In this document: positions 26,401 to 33,369 of the stretch, piece after piece | How the letters are laid out: each line of letters begins with the position of its first letter | How positions within the stretch are numbered: position 1 is the stretch's first letter | Assembly: GCA_018398805.1 (NCBI GenBank) | Contig: JAGFBZ010002346.1 | Coordinates: 186,001-250,000 of the forward strand | DNA: 64,000 nt | From: Hirundichthys speculiger | Lineage: Eukaryota > Chordata > Actinopteri > Beloniformes > Exocoetidae | Reading direction: 5' to 3' | Notes under the pieces: generated by a model | Told to the model about the DNA's origin: nothing | The model's input: only the letters and a program-made list of their open reading frames with translations | The model's database searches: none | Made by a program: the position numbers and the translations under genes

Positions 26401-29400
26401 GACCCCCCCCCCAAAAAAAAAAAAAAAAAAAATTAAAAAAAAGACCCCCCCCCCCCCCCCCCCGAAAACTCCTCGGATCTACACGATTCACGTAGGTCAC
26501 CCTTTTTGACTTCAAAACAGCAAATTTCACGGAAAATTGGGGGGGATTTTCATGCCTGAAGTATTAGTTATTCAGTGTTTCGAGCTTTTTGTGATTAAAA
26601 AAAAAAATTAAGAAAAGCTAATGTTCAGAGTTACAGGCATCAAAGACATGTTGAATTTAACATGCTATTTTCTATAACTCTTACTAAAGTTTTGGATCCA
26701 TGTATCTTGTTGTCAGTGATGTTTTACTGTTGAAGTTCACGAGTGACTGAATCACTAGTCATTCTGAATTTTTGCCTTTAATAGGCAACTTAATTGTTTC
26801 ATAACAACTACTTTTATTTTTGATATCTAACCTCTATATGCCTCCTAAAGCAGCACCTCGAGAGTGCTCAAAATTTTCTCGACCCCCCCCCGCTTCTGAG
26901 TTTTTTCCAATAATCCGTTGACACCCCGTGAAATAAGTGCCTTGTTGTAGAAGCAGGTGATACAATGTGTGGAAATACTTCTCAAGGGGAAAAAACTCCA
27001 AGAACCTGAAAGTCCATTTGAAAAGCTCGCACAAGAAGGCTAACCAAGACTAGCTGGATAAGCTAGCCTAAGCTAGCCCCCTGGAAAGAGAAGCTGCAGC
27101 TGCAGGCCAGTCAGCGTTGGGAAGGAACGGGAGAAAACAGCAACTATAATGGACTGTTTCCATGGAGACCAGATAGCTGCTGGTCAGTAAATACGCAGGA
27201 ACACCACAAGAGGGAAGACGCATTGGTAAATATGTTTATTGAGACCAGAATGTAAAGGCGACTATGTGATTCGATAGCCTTTAAAAAGTTCAGTGCTTCA
27301 CTCGAACCAAAATTACAACCCTAATTTACAAAATAAAACTAAAACTAACACTGAAACTAATAAAAACTAAACTAAAACTAATTCAAAACAAAAATGAATA
27401 AAAAGTTGTAAAACTGCTCTAAAAACGAATTAAAACTAACTGAATTTGGAAAAACTAAACTAAAAACTAAAACTAATGGAAAATCCAAAACTATTATAAC
27501 CCTGGCTCCTGTGCTACCTTCCGCCGGATCTCACGCTGCTCGCTGTGCTCAGGAACCTGGTATCTCTTTCTTTTCTCGAGTGTGAAAAGAACAGGAATCT
27601 CTTTCAAATGCAAAATTTCCATTGTGCTGTCAGTCACACGGATTCAAATATGATCTCACTTCTCATCCTCCGCTGAGCGCAGAGAAGATTTCTTCTCAGG
27701 CACAAAGACACACACACTCTTTTTAATTTGGTGGATTTCCATCATTTGTTCTGGTGCAATGCAATCTCGGGGAACTGGTTGGATGGAATTTTCTGAGATG
27801 ACATTTAAACTGATGAATCATAACAGGTTTTAGTTGCTCACCTTTTTGTGCGATGCATAAGAGCCCTGAGAGTGTTGAGAGGGAAAAGATGAAACCGGTG
27901 AACTTTACAGTGCATAGATGAATTCAGACTCTCTTAAAGATGTGACTCACCGAGCTGCTTTGCGACTTTGTGAAGAATGAGGTATAATGGACGTTTCTTG
28001 TCCCGGCTCAGGGGTCATAAATCTTTGTCTCGCAAGCCAACAAAAGAAACCCAAGTTCCTGCCATAGACTGTATAAAAAGAACCAGACAGATCTCCTGTG
28101 ATGTCACCCGTCGCCACAGTTTTCTGAAAGGAGTGCTTCTGAAGCCTCATCTCACTGCATGGCTCCAGTTTTTCTGAAAGTAAGCAAATTGGCAGAGCGC
28201 TATTTTAGCTTTGGCTGACTCAGTTTATCTTAACGCATGATGCTAACCAATGTTAGCTTTCATTCATCGTGGTCGAATCTGTTAGATATGCTCATTTCAG
28301 GTGTCACTACTGAAACGACATCTGAAACAAGTGCTGCCAGAGCTGAAACGACGACTAACGGAGCTCCATTGGTACGTGCGGTCACCGCGCAGGCCCGCGT
28401 TGTTCCGGTAGCGGTCGCCCAAAAGATCTCTCGACCCTAGCGACCTATCGAGCTGCACTGATGGACTAACAGTTGGTCGTCCAGTTGGAAAGGTCCTACG
28501 ATGGTCTGAGGTGAAGGTTGCTCGACCAGAAGTCTCAGCTTCTGCAAGAGGTAGAAGCTGGTGAGCTAGCGGCAGTCCAGCTAGCATCCTTTTGTTATCC
28601 CTGGCTATAGCAGCCTTCAACCCTCAGCCTGTTGTGTTATGCTTCACCTCCGAACCCTTCCAGGCCAACTCAAGATCAGTCGCAGTCCTCTCTCAGTACA
28701 GTTAACAGCACAACAAGCCACGTTATCTTAATCTTTAAAAGAAGAATATTTAAGTTCTGCTAGGTTGTTATTCACAGCTCAGAAGTCAAGGCTGTGCTAA
28801 GTAACTAGCTTGATGACACTGGGCCAGTAACCACAGCCAGCCGTCCCTCAAAAATCTATGACTTTATATAATTCTACCTGAAGAGTTGCATAAAAATTCA
28901 CCCCCTGTACAGTTAGCATGGCTCTAAATTTTAGCTAGAGACCAAAACCTCCTTTTGTACCAGTTTATACGTTTTATATCAGTTGCGTATTTGGACATCT
29001 TAACAACGTGGCCGGCAGAGATCGGCTCGTTTTTGGAGACGGTCCCCTAGTGCCCATTCAAGGAACTGCACATATAAACTAGCAAGGTGGATGTGGACCC
29101 TTAGTTCTTACAAAACAGCCAAACTAAAGTCATTTCCAAAAAAGTTGAAATCTGTTTTGCTAAACGCTGTCAACGCTGATATCTTATTACCTCATGGGGT
29201 GGAGCTCCGAAACAGATATTGAGTATTTTTATTGTCGCGTGTTGACGTCTCATCCATCAGACGCCAGGCCTATATGTTGGCTGGGAGAGCTGCTCTAACA
29301 GACTCTTATATAATTAATCAAACCCAGACACTTCCCTACAGGGACAATAAGGCAATTCATAGTTCATGCCATCTGTTTCCATGACAGCACACCTGCACGA

Positions 29401-30177
29401 GCGCGACGCAGCATCCACCGAGCAGACGAATTTAAAACTGCAGTTTCACCACAGACAGACAGCTATGAGCACGCAGCCTGATTTAATTGAGCGATAATGT
29501 TATGTACTGTATCCTTGAAGAGGACAACGGACGCAGCAGCGTCGGTCCGTCACACTCCGGCGGACCGTAGATTTCCCAGCAGAAGGGTTCGAAGCATCGA
29601 TATCACCTCGGTTGTTTATCATTCCTAATTTCCAGTAGTCCCCGTTTCCTCGTCTCTCCTTGTCAAACGTCAGGTTTGAGCAGGCAGGTGAGGCGTCAGC
29701 GACAATTGATCGTGTCAAATGTGGCGCCGCTGAGCGAGAGCGGGGAGGGGGTGATGGATGTTTTTAGAAATCTATTTATTTTGATTTCAGCCTCGAGCTG
29801 CGGCGCAGGAAGACGCGGCGAGCTGAGTTGATCTGTGCGCCGTCGGTGATTAGACAAGCGGTCTGAGCTTATTAAACATGTAGCTACATGTCCACCTGGT
29901 TACGACTCATCTGTTGCTACTACATGATGAATTTGATGTATTTTTATTCATTTTTTTAGCTTAAGATCAAATGCTGATGCTGATGTTTTTCCTCTTTTGC
30001 GGCCGCCCAGATCGCAGCTACAACGGGGAGACCTGGACGCCGACGGCGGGCGGCGCCGACCCGTATCCAGCGCTCCCGCGCCCCGGTGACCCTCAGCTGG
30101 ACCTGAGCGCGCTGGTTTCCTTGGAAACTGACAGTGACGGGGAGGAGGGCAGGGAGGAAACCATCGTGTACCTCTGA
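3848..30177 (+). CDS. arhgef28: arhgef28-like Rho guanine-nucleotide exchange factor (p190RhoGEF/RGNEF), partial, 5' end outside the window
   Basis: Spliced gene of 21 confident exons plus one proposed. Joined, they give 3529 nt: one leading base plus 1176 codons including the stop. Counting residues from the first in the window: basic linker 1-88, C1 zinc finger about 91-138, DH domain about 318-520, PH domain about 545-662, acidic and Ser-rich linkers 663-850, charged coiled coil about 880-1000, tail ending IVYL at 1175. The C1-DH-PH-coiled-coil order is that of the Lbc-type RhoGEFs (AKAP13, GEF-H1, p190RhoGEF). The stretch KQQDVIYELMQTE, the PH segment [16 protein letters not shown] and the IVYL terminus point to ARHGEF28 rather than AKAP13 or ARHGEF2. 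From the family, it activates RhoA by GDP/GTP exchange near focal adhesions and microtubules. Mammalian proteins are about 1700 residues, so some 500 N-terminal residues lie upstream. The assignment rests on recalled family sequence, not a search. Confidence 0.93.
4447..4570 (+). CDS. arhgef28: arhgef28 exon B
   Basis: Acceptor ctgcag, donor gtaacg. It completes the Glu codon begun in exon A and encodes an acidic start (IEEEELDKY) and the basic end [13 protein letters not shown]. Its last 34 bases and the following intron were tandemly duplicated downstream (see 4911-5242). Confidence 0.93.
4537..5242 (+). repeat. 374-bp tandem duplication carrying an exon end and splice donor
   Basis: Copy 1 (4537-4910) starts inside exon B with GAGCAGGATGTCCAGTACAC. 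Copy 2 (4911-5242) starts with the same 20 bases. In copy 2 the exon remnant has lost its frame and the donor gtaacg has become gcaacg. An internal segment of about 40 bp is also missing. The duplicated unit includes the left part of a hAT element. Confidence 0.88.
4978..5285. mobile_element. small hAT MITE (second copy, complete)
   Basis: It begins TAGGGCTGTG and ends CACCCCTA, flanked by ATCCTGAT (4970-4977) and ATCCTGAG (5286-5293), 7 of 8 matching. The interior is ATATCG/CGATAT repeats. Its partial twin at about 4605-4910 was produced by the tandem duplication, not by a second transposition, because it lacks the right end. Confidence 0.8.
5602..5626. repeat. A-rich homopolymer tract
   Basis: Long A runs with single G interruptions in the intron before exon C. 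The length is likely unstable and could be miscounted in an assembly. Confidence 0.7.
5835..5970 (+). CDS. arhgef28: arhgef28 exon C (first half of the C1 zinc finger)
   Basis: Acceptor ttctcaaag, donor gtacgt. It encodes [10 protein letters not shown] and then [10 protein letters not shown] with the first C1 ligands: His, Cys-x2-Cys (CVVC) and the first Cys of the next pair. It ends one base into a Gly codon. C1 domains of this GEF group usually lack phorbol-ester binding, so the role is probably structural or membrane targeting. Confidence 0.95.
6053..6108 (+). CDS. arhgef28: arhgef28 exon D (second half of the C1 zinc finger)
   Basis: Poly-T tract and acceptor cccag, donor gttagt. It encodes [18 protein letters not shown], supplying the remaining Cys/His ligands (C-x4-H-x2-C-x6-C). 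Spacing matches the GEF-H1/p190RhoGEF type of C1. Confidence 0.95.
6195..6255 (+). CDS. arhgef28: arhgef28 exon E
   Basis: Acceptor attacttag, donor gtgagt. It encodes [20 protein letters not shown], the short basic segment that follows the C1 domain in the family. It ends one base into the next codon. Confidence 0.9.
6379..6516 (+). CDS. arhgef28: arhgef28 exon F
   Basis: Acceptor cccctcag, donor gtcttt. It encodes a low-complexity Ser/Pro/Ala stretch from FTVRDSSPQ to [11 protein letters not shown]. It leaves in phase 1, which does not fit the next certain exon (7622) directly, so at least one exon must lie between. Confidence 0.85.
6796..6904 (+). CDS. arhgef28: candidate arhgef28 exon between F and G
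   Basis: Strong acceptor (gttttctttcag) and donor (aaaa|gtaaga) bound 109 nt that enter in phase 1 and leave in phase 2, which is what the flanking exons need, with no stop in frame. The peptide includes [14 protein letters not shown], a serine-rich type seen in this linker in related GEFs. Against it: the last 47 or so bases coincide with the terminal repeat of a MITE (6858-7338), so this may be an exonised transposon end. A shorter version ending at 6823 (donor gtgttt) also keeps frame. Confidence 0.45.
6858..7338. mobile_element. MITE with about 42-bp imperfect terminal inverted repeats
   Basis: The left end reads AATTCCTCCCTTAACCCTCA and then a CCCTCAATCT word. The complement of the right end reads AATTCCTCCTTTAACCCCCA with the same CCCTCAATCT word at equal spacing. 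The interior has a GAA/GAC repeat and a TA run. No coding capacity. Family not assigned. Confidence 0.6.
7622..7728 (+). CDS. arhgef28: arhgef28 exon G
   Basis: Acceptor gcccag, donor gtatga. It encodes [20 protein letters not shown] followed by [16 protein letters not shown] start at 7616 (after caccag) keeps the same frame and adds two residues. In either case it needs two bases from the previous exon. Confidence 0.85.
7729..8853. other. intron G-H
   Basis: 1.1 kb, AT-rich. It holds the tail of a non-LTR retrotransposon-like repeat at about 8390-8575. The rest shows no repeat boundary or exon. Confidence 0.6.
8390..8575 (+). repeat. LINE/SINE-type 3' tail
   Basis: It contains TGTAAAGCGCCTAGAGACAA, a GACGCTATACAAATAAAA word and a degenerate GAATCGAATT tail. 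This is the common 3' end shared by many fish non-LTR elements. The 5' part is absent. Confidence 0.6.
8854..9000 (+). CDS. arhgef28: arhgef28 exon H (lead-in to the DH domain)
   Basis: Acceptor ccctgtag, donor gtaagt. It encodes an acidic stretch, the family signature AESWSLTVE, and [11 protein letters not shown], which opens the DH domain. The WSL and KQQDVIYEL words are shared with GEF-H1. Phase 1 at both ends. Confidence 0.96.
9081..9331 (+). CDS. arhgef28: arhgef28 exon I (DH domain, conserved region 1)
   Basis: Acceptor catgcag, donor gtgagc. It encodes [20 protein letters not shown] and on to [15 protein letters not shown]. The Glu of [10 protein letters not shown] is the position known in Dbl-family GEFs to contact the Rho switch regions, and it is kept. 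It ends in phase 0. Confidence 0.97.
9355..10571. mobile_element. hAT element in the DH-domain intron
   Basis: 1217 bp between exact duplications GTTTCTAC (9347-9354 and 10572-10579). The ends read GGGGTGCACGATAACTATCG and, on the right, GTTACCGTGCGTCCCTA. It contains ATCGG words and only short frames. Relatives in the window: 2348-2612 (right part) and 36968-37604 (inverted, left part). Confidence 0.88.
10636..10761 (+). CDS. arhgef28: arhgef28 exon J (DH domain)
   Basis: Acceptor ttctgcag, donor gtattt. 42 codons, phase 0 at both ends: [20 protein letters not shown] through KRFQSFIK. The YGEFCSRH word is typical of the Lbc subfamily. Confidence 0.96.
10867..10984 (+). CDS. arhgef28: arhgef28 exon K (DH domain, conserved region 3)
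   Basis: Acceptor ttttaaaaaag (weak pyrimidine tract), donor gttagt. It encodes [20 protein letters not shown], the hallmark QRITKYPxL helix of DH domains that contacts the GTPase. It leaves in phase 1. Confidence 0.96.
11144..11398 (+). CDS. arhgef28: arhgef28 exon L (end of DH, start of PH)
   Basis: Acceptor cgtcccccag, donor gtgagg. It encodes the last DH helix ([20 protein letters not shown]), the DH-PH linker and the first PH strands ([13 protein letters not shown]). 255 nt, phase 1 to phase 1. Confidence 0.96.
11488..11564 (+). CDS. arhgef28: arhgef28 exon M (PH domain)
   Basis: Acceptor tgtcacag, donor gtgagg. It encodes [20 protein letters not shown] and FAFAAV, the central PH strands. 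LLQEKDQK is near-invariant in AKAP13, GEF-H1 and p190RhoGEF. Confidence 0.96.
11646..11824 (+). CDS. arhgef28: arhgef28 exon N (PH domain C-terminal half)
   Basis: Acceptor tgccgcag, donor gtctgt. It encodes [20 protein letters not shown], then [20 protein letters not shown] and the C-terminal PH helix ([10 protein letters not shown]). In this subfamily the PH domain has a hydrophobic patch that binds activated Rho. It leaves in phase 2. Confidence 0.96.
11917..12008 (+). CDS. arhgef28: arhgef28 exon O
   Basis: Acceptor ttctcag, donor gtatca. It encodes [20 protein letters not shown] and a short helical stretch. It is acidic and follows the PH domain. Phase 2 in, phase 1 out. Confidence 0.93.
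12485..12670 (+). CDS. arhgef28: arhgef28 exon P
   Basis: Acceptor tgtctcag, donor gtgaga. It encodes [20 protein letters not shown] and ends [14 protein letters not shown]. These match the post-PH helical segment specific to p190RhoGEF and are among the best evidence for ARHGEF28 over its paralogues. Confidence 0.94.
12840..13195 (+). mobile_element. 3' end of an RTE-type LINE, degenerate
   Basis: It contains the coding remnant for the conserved C-terminus of fish RTE-like reverse transcriptases ([16 protein letters not shown], interrupted by stops) and ends near CAGTGACCCCTGAAGGGAGA. It is on the plus strand and lacks the 5' part. Confidence 0.6.
13320..13340. repeat. (GT)n microsatellite
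   Basis: About ten uninterrupted GT units. Confidence 0.9.
13375..14198. mobile_element. unclassified DNA transposon or MITE
   Basis: Ends GGCCCTGATCGG and, inverted, AGCCCGATC, flanked by CCAA on both sides (13371-13374 and 14199-14202). The interior repeats GCTAGCTGCTACCC and AGCGGGTAGCG, which pair with each other. No intact gene. Confidence 0.5.
14432..14461. repeat. (GT)n microsatellite
   Basis: About 15 GT units in the intron just before exon Q. Confidence 0.9.
14590..14828 (+). CDS. arhgef28: arhgef28 exon Q (Ser/Asp/Glu-rich linker)
   Basis: Acceptor gttttgcag, donor gtaagt. It encodes [20 protein letters not shown] and acidic Ser-rich sequence ending SEVNNIDSK. It looks disordered and rich in SP/SD phosphorylation-type sites. 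This linker is poorly conserved in the family, so the exon rests on splice sites, phase and GC-rich codon use. Confidence 0.9.
14829..16388. other. intron Q-R
   Basis: 1.56 kb without a recognised repeat boundary. A G run lies near 15121-15135. Nothing else was seen. Confidence 0.5.
16389..16436 (+). CDS. arhgef28: arhgef28 exon R (48-nt micro-exon)
   Basis: Acceptor accgacag, donor gtaaga. It encodes exactly 16 residues, [16 protein letters not shown]. The LLYSLQ word lies just before the coiled coil in mammalian p190RhoGEF. In phase 0 at both ends, so skipping it would keep the frame. Confidence 0.92.
17005..17523 (+). CDS. arhgef28: arhgef28 exon S (coiled coil)
   Basis: Acceptor ctgtgccag, donor gtaggg. 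173 codons in phase 0. It opens [19 protein letters not shown], then a Glu/Arg/Gln-rich coiled coil of about 120 residues with words such as [20 protein letters not shown] and [13 protein letters not shown]. This region mediates self-association in the subfamily. Very GC-rich, so the opposite strand also stays open for 200 codons, which is a shadow. Confidence 0.96.
17545..19020 (-). mobile_element. L1-type LINE 3' fragment, minus strand, split by a MITE
   Basis: Two minus-strand pieces, 18689-19020 and 17545-17818, read as consecutive parts of an L1 ORF2 C-terminus. The first includes [20 protein letters not shown] and the second [17 protein letters not shown]. The 5' bulk of the element is absent. 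It lies immediately after the donor of exon S. Confidence 0.75.
17820..18687. mobile_element. foldback MITE inserted in the L1 fragment
   Basis: Starts CTATGGAGCCCCGTTTGGGT and ends with its exact complement. The inverted repeats extend about 150-200 bp with ATTATTATGAAAT words. The L1 sequence resumes on both sides with a probable ATTT/GATTT duplication. The 400-bp middle is unrelated unique sequence. Confidence 0.85.
19021..20640. other. intron S-T, unique part
   Basis: No transposon ends recognised. About 19660-20000 is GC-rich, with a GGGGCGGGGCC box near 19963. No exon supported. Confidence 0.45.
20763..21452 (+). mobile_element. PIF/Harbinger-like non-autonomous element
   Basis: It starts GTGCGTTTACAT after a TTA and ends ATGTAACCGTGGCCAC before TGA, so the expected 3-bp duplication is imperfect. 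AATTCCGAATTA words occur near both ends. It carries the Myb/SANT-like frame at 21045-21317 and no transposase. Confidence 0.6.
21045..21317 (+). CDS. Myb/SANT-like DNA-binding protein of a Harbinger-like element
   Basis: A 90-codon open frame. The segment [20 protein letters not shown] resembles the first helix of the Myb/SANT-like domain (Trp followed by an acidic helix) that accompanies Harbinger transposases. A strong donor (gtaagt, about 21269) suggests the true product continues in a second exon, not found within the element. From the family, such proteins help the transposase bind DNA and enter the nucleus. Probably a relic. Confidence 0.5.
   Translation: MFSKQSFKMAARSKRWSRAEMIYLINSLGELEIIKRTDKNCELLKVVVARLNEGGFHKSKKDANNAVLHVVANRVSLFSSSRRKYGSGIG
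21493..21508. repeat. poly-C run followed by TCGTC repeats
   Basis: About 15 C followed by TCGTCTCGTCTCGTC, just outside the nested element. Confidence 0.8.
22739..23030 (+). CDS. arhgef28: arhgef28 exon T (C-terminal region)
   Basis: Acceptor cccctcag, donor gtagga. It encodes [20 protein letters not shown] and a Pro/Gln/Asn-rich tail ending [10 protein letters not shown]. The words [11 protein letters not shown] resemble mammalian NSFFINEA at the same place. It leaves in phase 1. Confidence 0.92.
23185..24301. mobile_element. hAT element (TAGGGCTGGGCAA ends)
   Basis: Perfect terminal repeats TAGGGCTGGGCAA / TTGCCCAGCCCTA. The flanks ATTCTAAC and GTTTAAAC are a decayed 8-bp duplication. 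Sub-terminal TTAACGCG and ATTAATCGCGATTAA words. An inverted, truncated sister is at 51655-52696. Confidence 0.85.
25444..27504. mobile_element. hAT element with AAAACTAAAACTAA interior
   Basis: Ends CAAGGTTATTATCG and CTATTATAACCCTG, with exact duplications GCTCCTGT (25436-25443 and 27505-27512). The right interior is rich in AACTAAAACT words. A second element is nested at 25847-26930. Confidence 0.87.
25847..26930. mobile_element. nested element with CAGGGGTGTCAA ends
   Basis: It starts CAGGGGTGTCAATTCTCCGC and ends TTGACACCCCGTG. It holds long C and A homopolymers (26403-26463). No clean target duplication was found, so the exact edges are uncertain. Confidence 0.6.
30011..30177 (+). CDS. 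arhgef28: arhgef28 last coding exon, exon U
   Basis: Acceptor ccgcccag; the stop TGA ends at 30177. It completes the Asp codon and encodes [15 protein letters not shown] through [19 protein letters not shown]. The final IVYL matches mammalian p190RhoGEF. An acidic run precedes a hydrophobic C-terminus. Confidence 0.95.
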
Positions 30178-30910
30178 AAGCAGAGAAAAAAGATTAGACG
30201 GTCACGGAGCAAAAAAAAAAAAACATTTCTTTTGTATTTTGAATGTTTTTTTTTTGTTTTATATCGAATTGAAGTTTAATGGAGCTACAGAGATGCACAT
30301 CTTCGCTCGAGGCACCGCCGGGTGTTCAGTGTCTCTGCCTTTTATGCTGTCTTTTTAAATGTGTGTGTGTCCATGTGGTCATATTTTGACTGTTTCGTCC
30401 CCGGCAGCCTCAACCCCCCCTCCTTTCCTCCCCTCCCTCCTCGTCTCTGGTCCCACACATTTCACCCCTCAGGCTACGAATTTATTAAATTTGCAACCGG
30501 AGGAGAAAAGAAGAAAAAAAAAAACATTGATCATGCCACATAAAAGTGAAACTTCAGGCTGCGTCTCTCCGGGGGACGATTGTCTTGCCGTTGGAGTGAA
30601 ATGCCACTCTTTCATTTTTTTTCCAGACAGAGGCTCTTTGTGGGGGGGGGGGTCTCCAATCACTGAAACACTAAGGTTATTACAGAAAGGATTGCCAGCT
30701 GCTCAATCAGTCCGTCACTTCAGTCTTGATATGTTTAAAACGGCTGCAGCGATGACTTTATAAAGATGTTTATGATCCCTGGCGGCCATTACGGCGCCTG
30801 GATCATCAGGATATTTAGCACAAGCGCTGACAATCTCCCGCAGAAAGCGCTGTAAGCCTTCAACATTACTTTTCCATTTAAGTAAAACAGAAACGGTGGC
30901 AATTCCTATC

Positions 30911-32001
30911 TAGAGCTGTAGCGATACACTAATCTCGCAATATGATACAATACACGATACTCGGCTCACGATACGATATATATATACTGATATTCATCCT
31001 ACAATACATTTACAGTGATCCCTCGCCAATTCGCGCTTTAAGTTCCGCGGTTTTAGTTATTCGCGGATTTTTCAGAAATATATAATATTTTAAAAAATCA
31101 AGAAAAAATTGTGGAAACATCACAGGATGTTGTGCGCATTCTCTCATAGCGAAGAAATGTAGTGAGCCAGCCTGGCCCGATTAAGAAGGTGGCCTTATGG
31201 GTAATGTAGTGTGTGTGTCGTGGGACGGCAGAACAAAAACGGGGTTAGATGAAAAGTGTAGTGAGCATCAACAGTAGCCCAGCGTGTATAGATTTACATT
31301 CTCTGTTAACCGACAGGAGCCCAACAATACAACCTGTGTGATGTTACAAGTTCCATGCAGAGAAAACCGGACTTTTTCTTTTGTTGTTGTTAGCGTGTTA
31401 GCTGCTAATTACGAGCCAAAAATAGCACAATACCAGCGGTTTGTTTACTACGGTTCAGAGACCAGAGGCTGTGAAGGTAACAGAAAGACCACAGTTGAGC
31501 CTTTTTCTTGTTTCGCTGCAGTGCCTTGATACTTTTTTTGCGGTTTTAAACATATTTTAAACACATTATTTAGACTCGGATGGCTCGGGCTCCAGTTCAC
31601 GGATTTTGAGTTTCTCGGGGGGGGTGCCGGTCCCCATTAACCGCGAAAAATAAGGGATCACTGTACATCATTTTCTGAAAGATTTTAAAGGGACAAAGTG
31701 ATTTTGGTGACATCTTGTGAGTGTTCCAATGACTTTGTTTAATTAATTAAACTGAAAGCATCAATTACACATTATATGGCTGACAGGCAGCTTGCAAATG
31801 CTGGACAAAATGAATAAAGGATTTGTTGAGAAAAATAATTTCATTTATTTAAATAGTGCAAATTGTTGTTTGCAAGCTTTTAAAGGTGGGACACGTGGAT
31901 TTTGAAAGAAACGTAGAATATATCGATACCTGCGGCCGAAAAATCGATGCTTGATAAAATATCGATATATATCGCAGAATTGATAAAATCGCTCAGCTCT
32001 A
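30911..32001. mobile_element. hAT element, copy 2 (inverted) in the 3'UTR
   Basis: Inverted relative to 2722-3547 and alignable over most of its length. Flanks TTCCTATC (30903-30910) and TTCCCATC (32002-32009), 7 of 8. Interrupted by a TA-flanked insertion at 31013-31663. Confidence 0.88.
31013..31663. mobile_element. pogo/Tigger-like MITE
   Basis: It starts CAGTGATCCCTCGCC and ends TAAGGGATCACTG, flanked by TA. The uninterrupted sequence (TACATTTACATCATT type) is kept in the sister hAT copy at about 3043-3060, proving the insertion edges. No intact transposase. Confidence 0.9.
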
Positions 32002-32689
32002 TTCCCATCTGTACGTAACGTTGTTCCTGGAGCTACGGGAATCTGTTAACGCTGGCATCCTTGCACATTTTAGCGTGCCTCAAGTGGTGCTTAGAGTACA
32101 CACCCCCCCCCCACTACCCCCCACTACCCTAAAGCTATGTTCAAGAAGATTTTTTGGTTTTATTTGACATACTTTCTATACACATATACACACTAAATAA
32201 AGTCTAATTAAGCCTTACCTAGCGGGAAATGACTGGGGACCGTAATTTCAAGTGCCCAGAACAATATGAAGTTGCCTTACTGACGCCGTTGCGCTTAAAG
32301 TTGAATATTCATGTGATCTATTTGCGTGCCGTCTCTCATGAGCTTTTTCTGTAAAGAGATCTGCGGCAGCGCTTTAGGTGTTTCCTGATGCTTCTGCGTG
32401 CACCATGATGGACTCATTTGTTTTTATCACTTGCTCTGTAGTTTCCTCCGAGGACAGTAAGGCAGCGGCAGCATGCTGATGTGACTTTAGCGCCATGTAC
32501 ATAAAGTGTTTTTTGTGTTTTTATTTATTTATTGCAAAAACTGCCTGTTCTTGTGTTTTGAGCTGTATTGTAAATAGATGTATTTGTCGTCGCTGTGTGC
32601 TCAGTAACTGCACTGATAAAATTACCTTTGAGTAACCCGAAGCAGAGCTTTGTTTGTCCCTGTTAAATGCAGCTGTGGGATTTTACGAA

Positions 32690-32695
32690 AATAAA
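32690..32695 (+). terminator. arhgef28: AATAAA poly(A) signal
   Basis: AATAAA in ACGAAAATAAAACTGG, the last good signal before sequence loses UTR character. Cleavage is expected about 10-25 bases downstream. Confidence 0.55.
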
Positions 32696-33369
32696 ACTGG
32701 AAATTCGATGAAGCGTGATCACCGAAGTTCGGCTCGGGCACTAATGAACTGTAACTTAAGTTTTATGTCCTTGGTTTCAGCGTTGCGGCGCCCCGCCGGC
32801 GCGGACAGATGTGAGAGCGAGCTGCCCGTTCAGCTGCCAGCAGCGACAGGTGGCCGTCCAGGTGCATGAATGTCAATGATCTGCCGCGTGACTGCACCTC
32901 TGAATTTCAGAAGAGCTCGTCGGTACCGGATGAGCGTCGCAGAAGTTTTTGGGCCTGTTATCCTTTTATTGGGATAAATGTTCCCAACAATCCAGGCTTG
33001 TGTCTCCAGGAAAGGAAGCTTCCAGGCTTTCCCTACCAACAATCGTGTATTTTCTATTTGCCAGCTGTGTCTCTTTCTGTCTCGCTTTAAGACCGAGAAG
33101 CAGATGTCTGAGTTCAGGCATCGACCCACCAATATGCACCTCATTATTACACAGAAGTGCTACAGTTCCCACATACTTCCTGGTCAGGTGTCTTTTTCTT
33201 TAAACTGGCTTACAGTTGGTTTTCATAGTTTTGGGGGAATATGATCTGTTTTATGGAGTTAAACTCAGCCTAAAGCTGATTGGACCGTATCGTCATCTAA
33301 TCGGCCCCCCTGAAGCTTTAGTCTAATAAATTATGTTGGGTATTGGATTGAACGCTGAGGCGGATAAAC

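Larger units (their letters stand above)
23031..30010. other. last intron (7 kb)
   Basis: It holds hAT elements at 23185-24301 and 25444-27504. 24302-25443 and 27513-30010 appear mostly unique, with G and A homopolymers near 24900-24985 and a TATAAAA/TGATGTCACCC repeat-like piece near 28060-28110. No further exon was found. Confidence 0.6.
30178..32715 (+). other. arhgef28: probable arhgef28 3'UTR
   Basis: After the stop come T- and A-rich tracts, then a hAT insertion (30911-32001). The sequence after it (about 32430-32700) looks like a UTR: TGTACATAAAGTG, TGTATTGTAAATAGATG, ATTTATTTATT AU-rich words. It ends at a poly(A) signal. An earlier end before the hAT element is possible. The region has no other AATAAA that I would trust. 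Confidence 0.6.
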
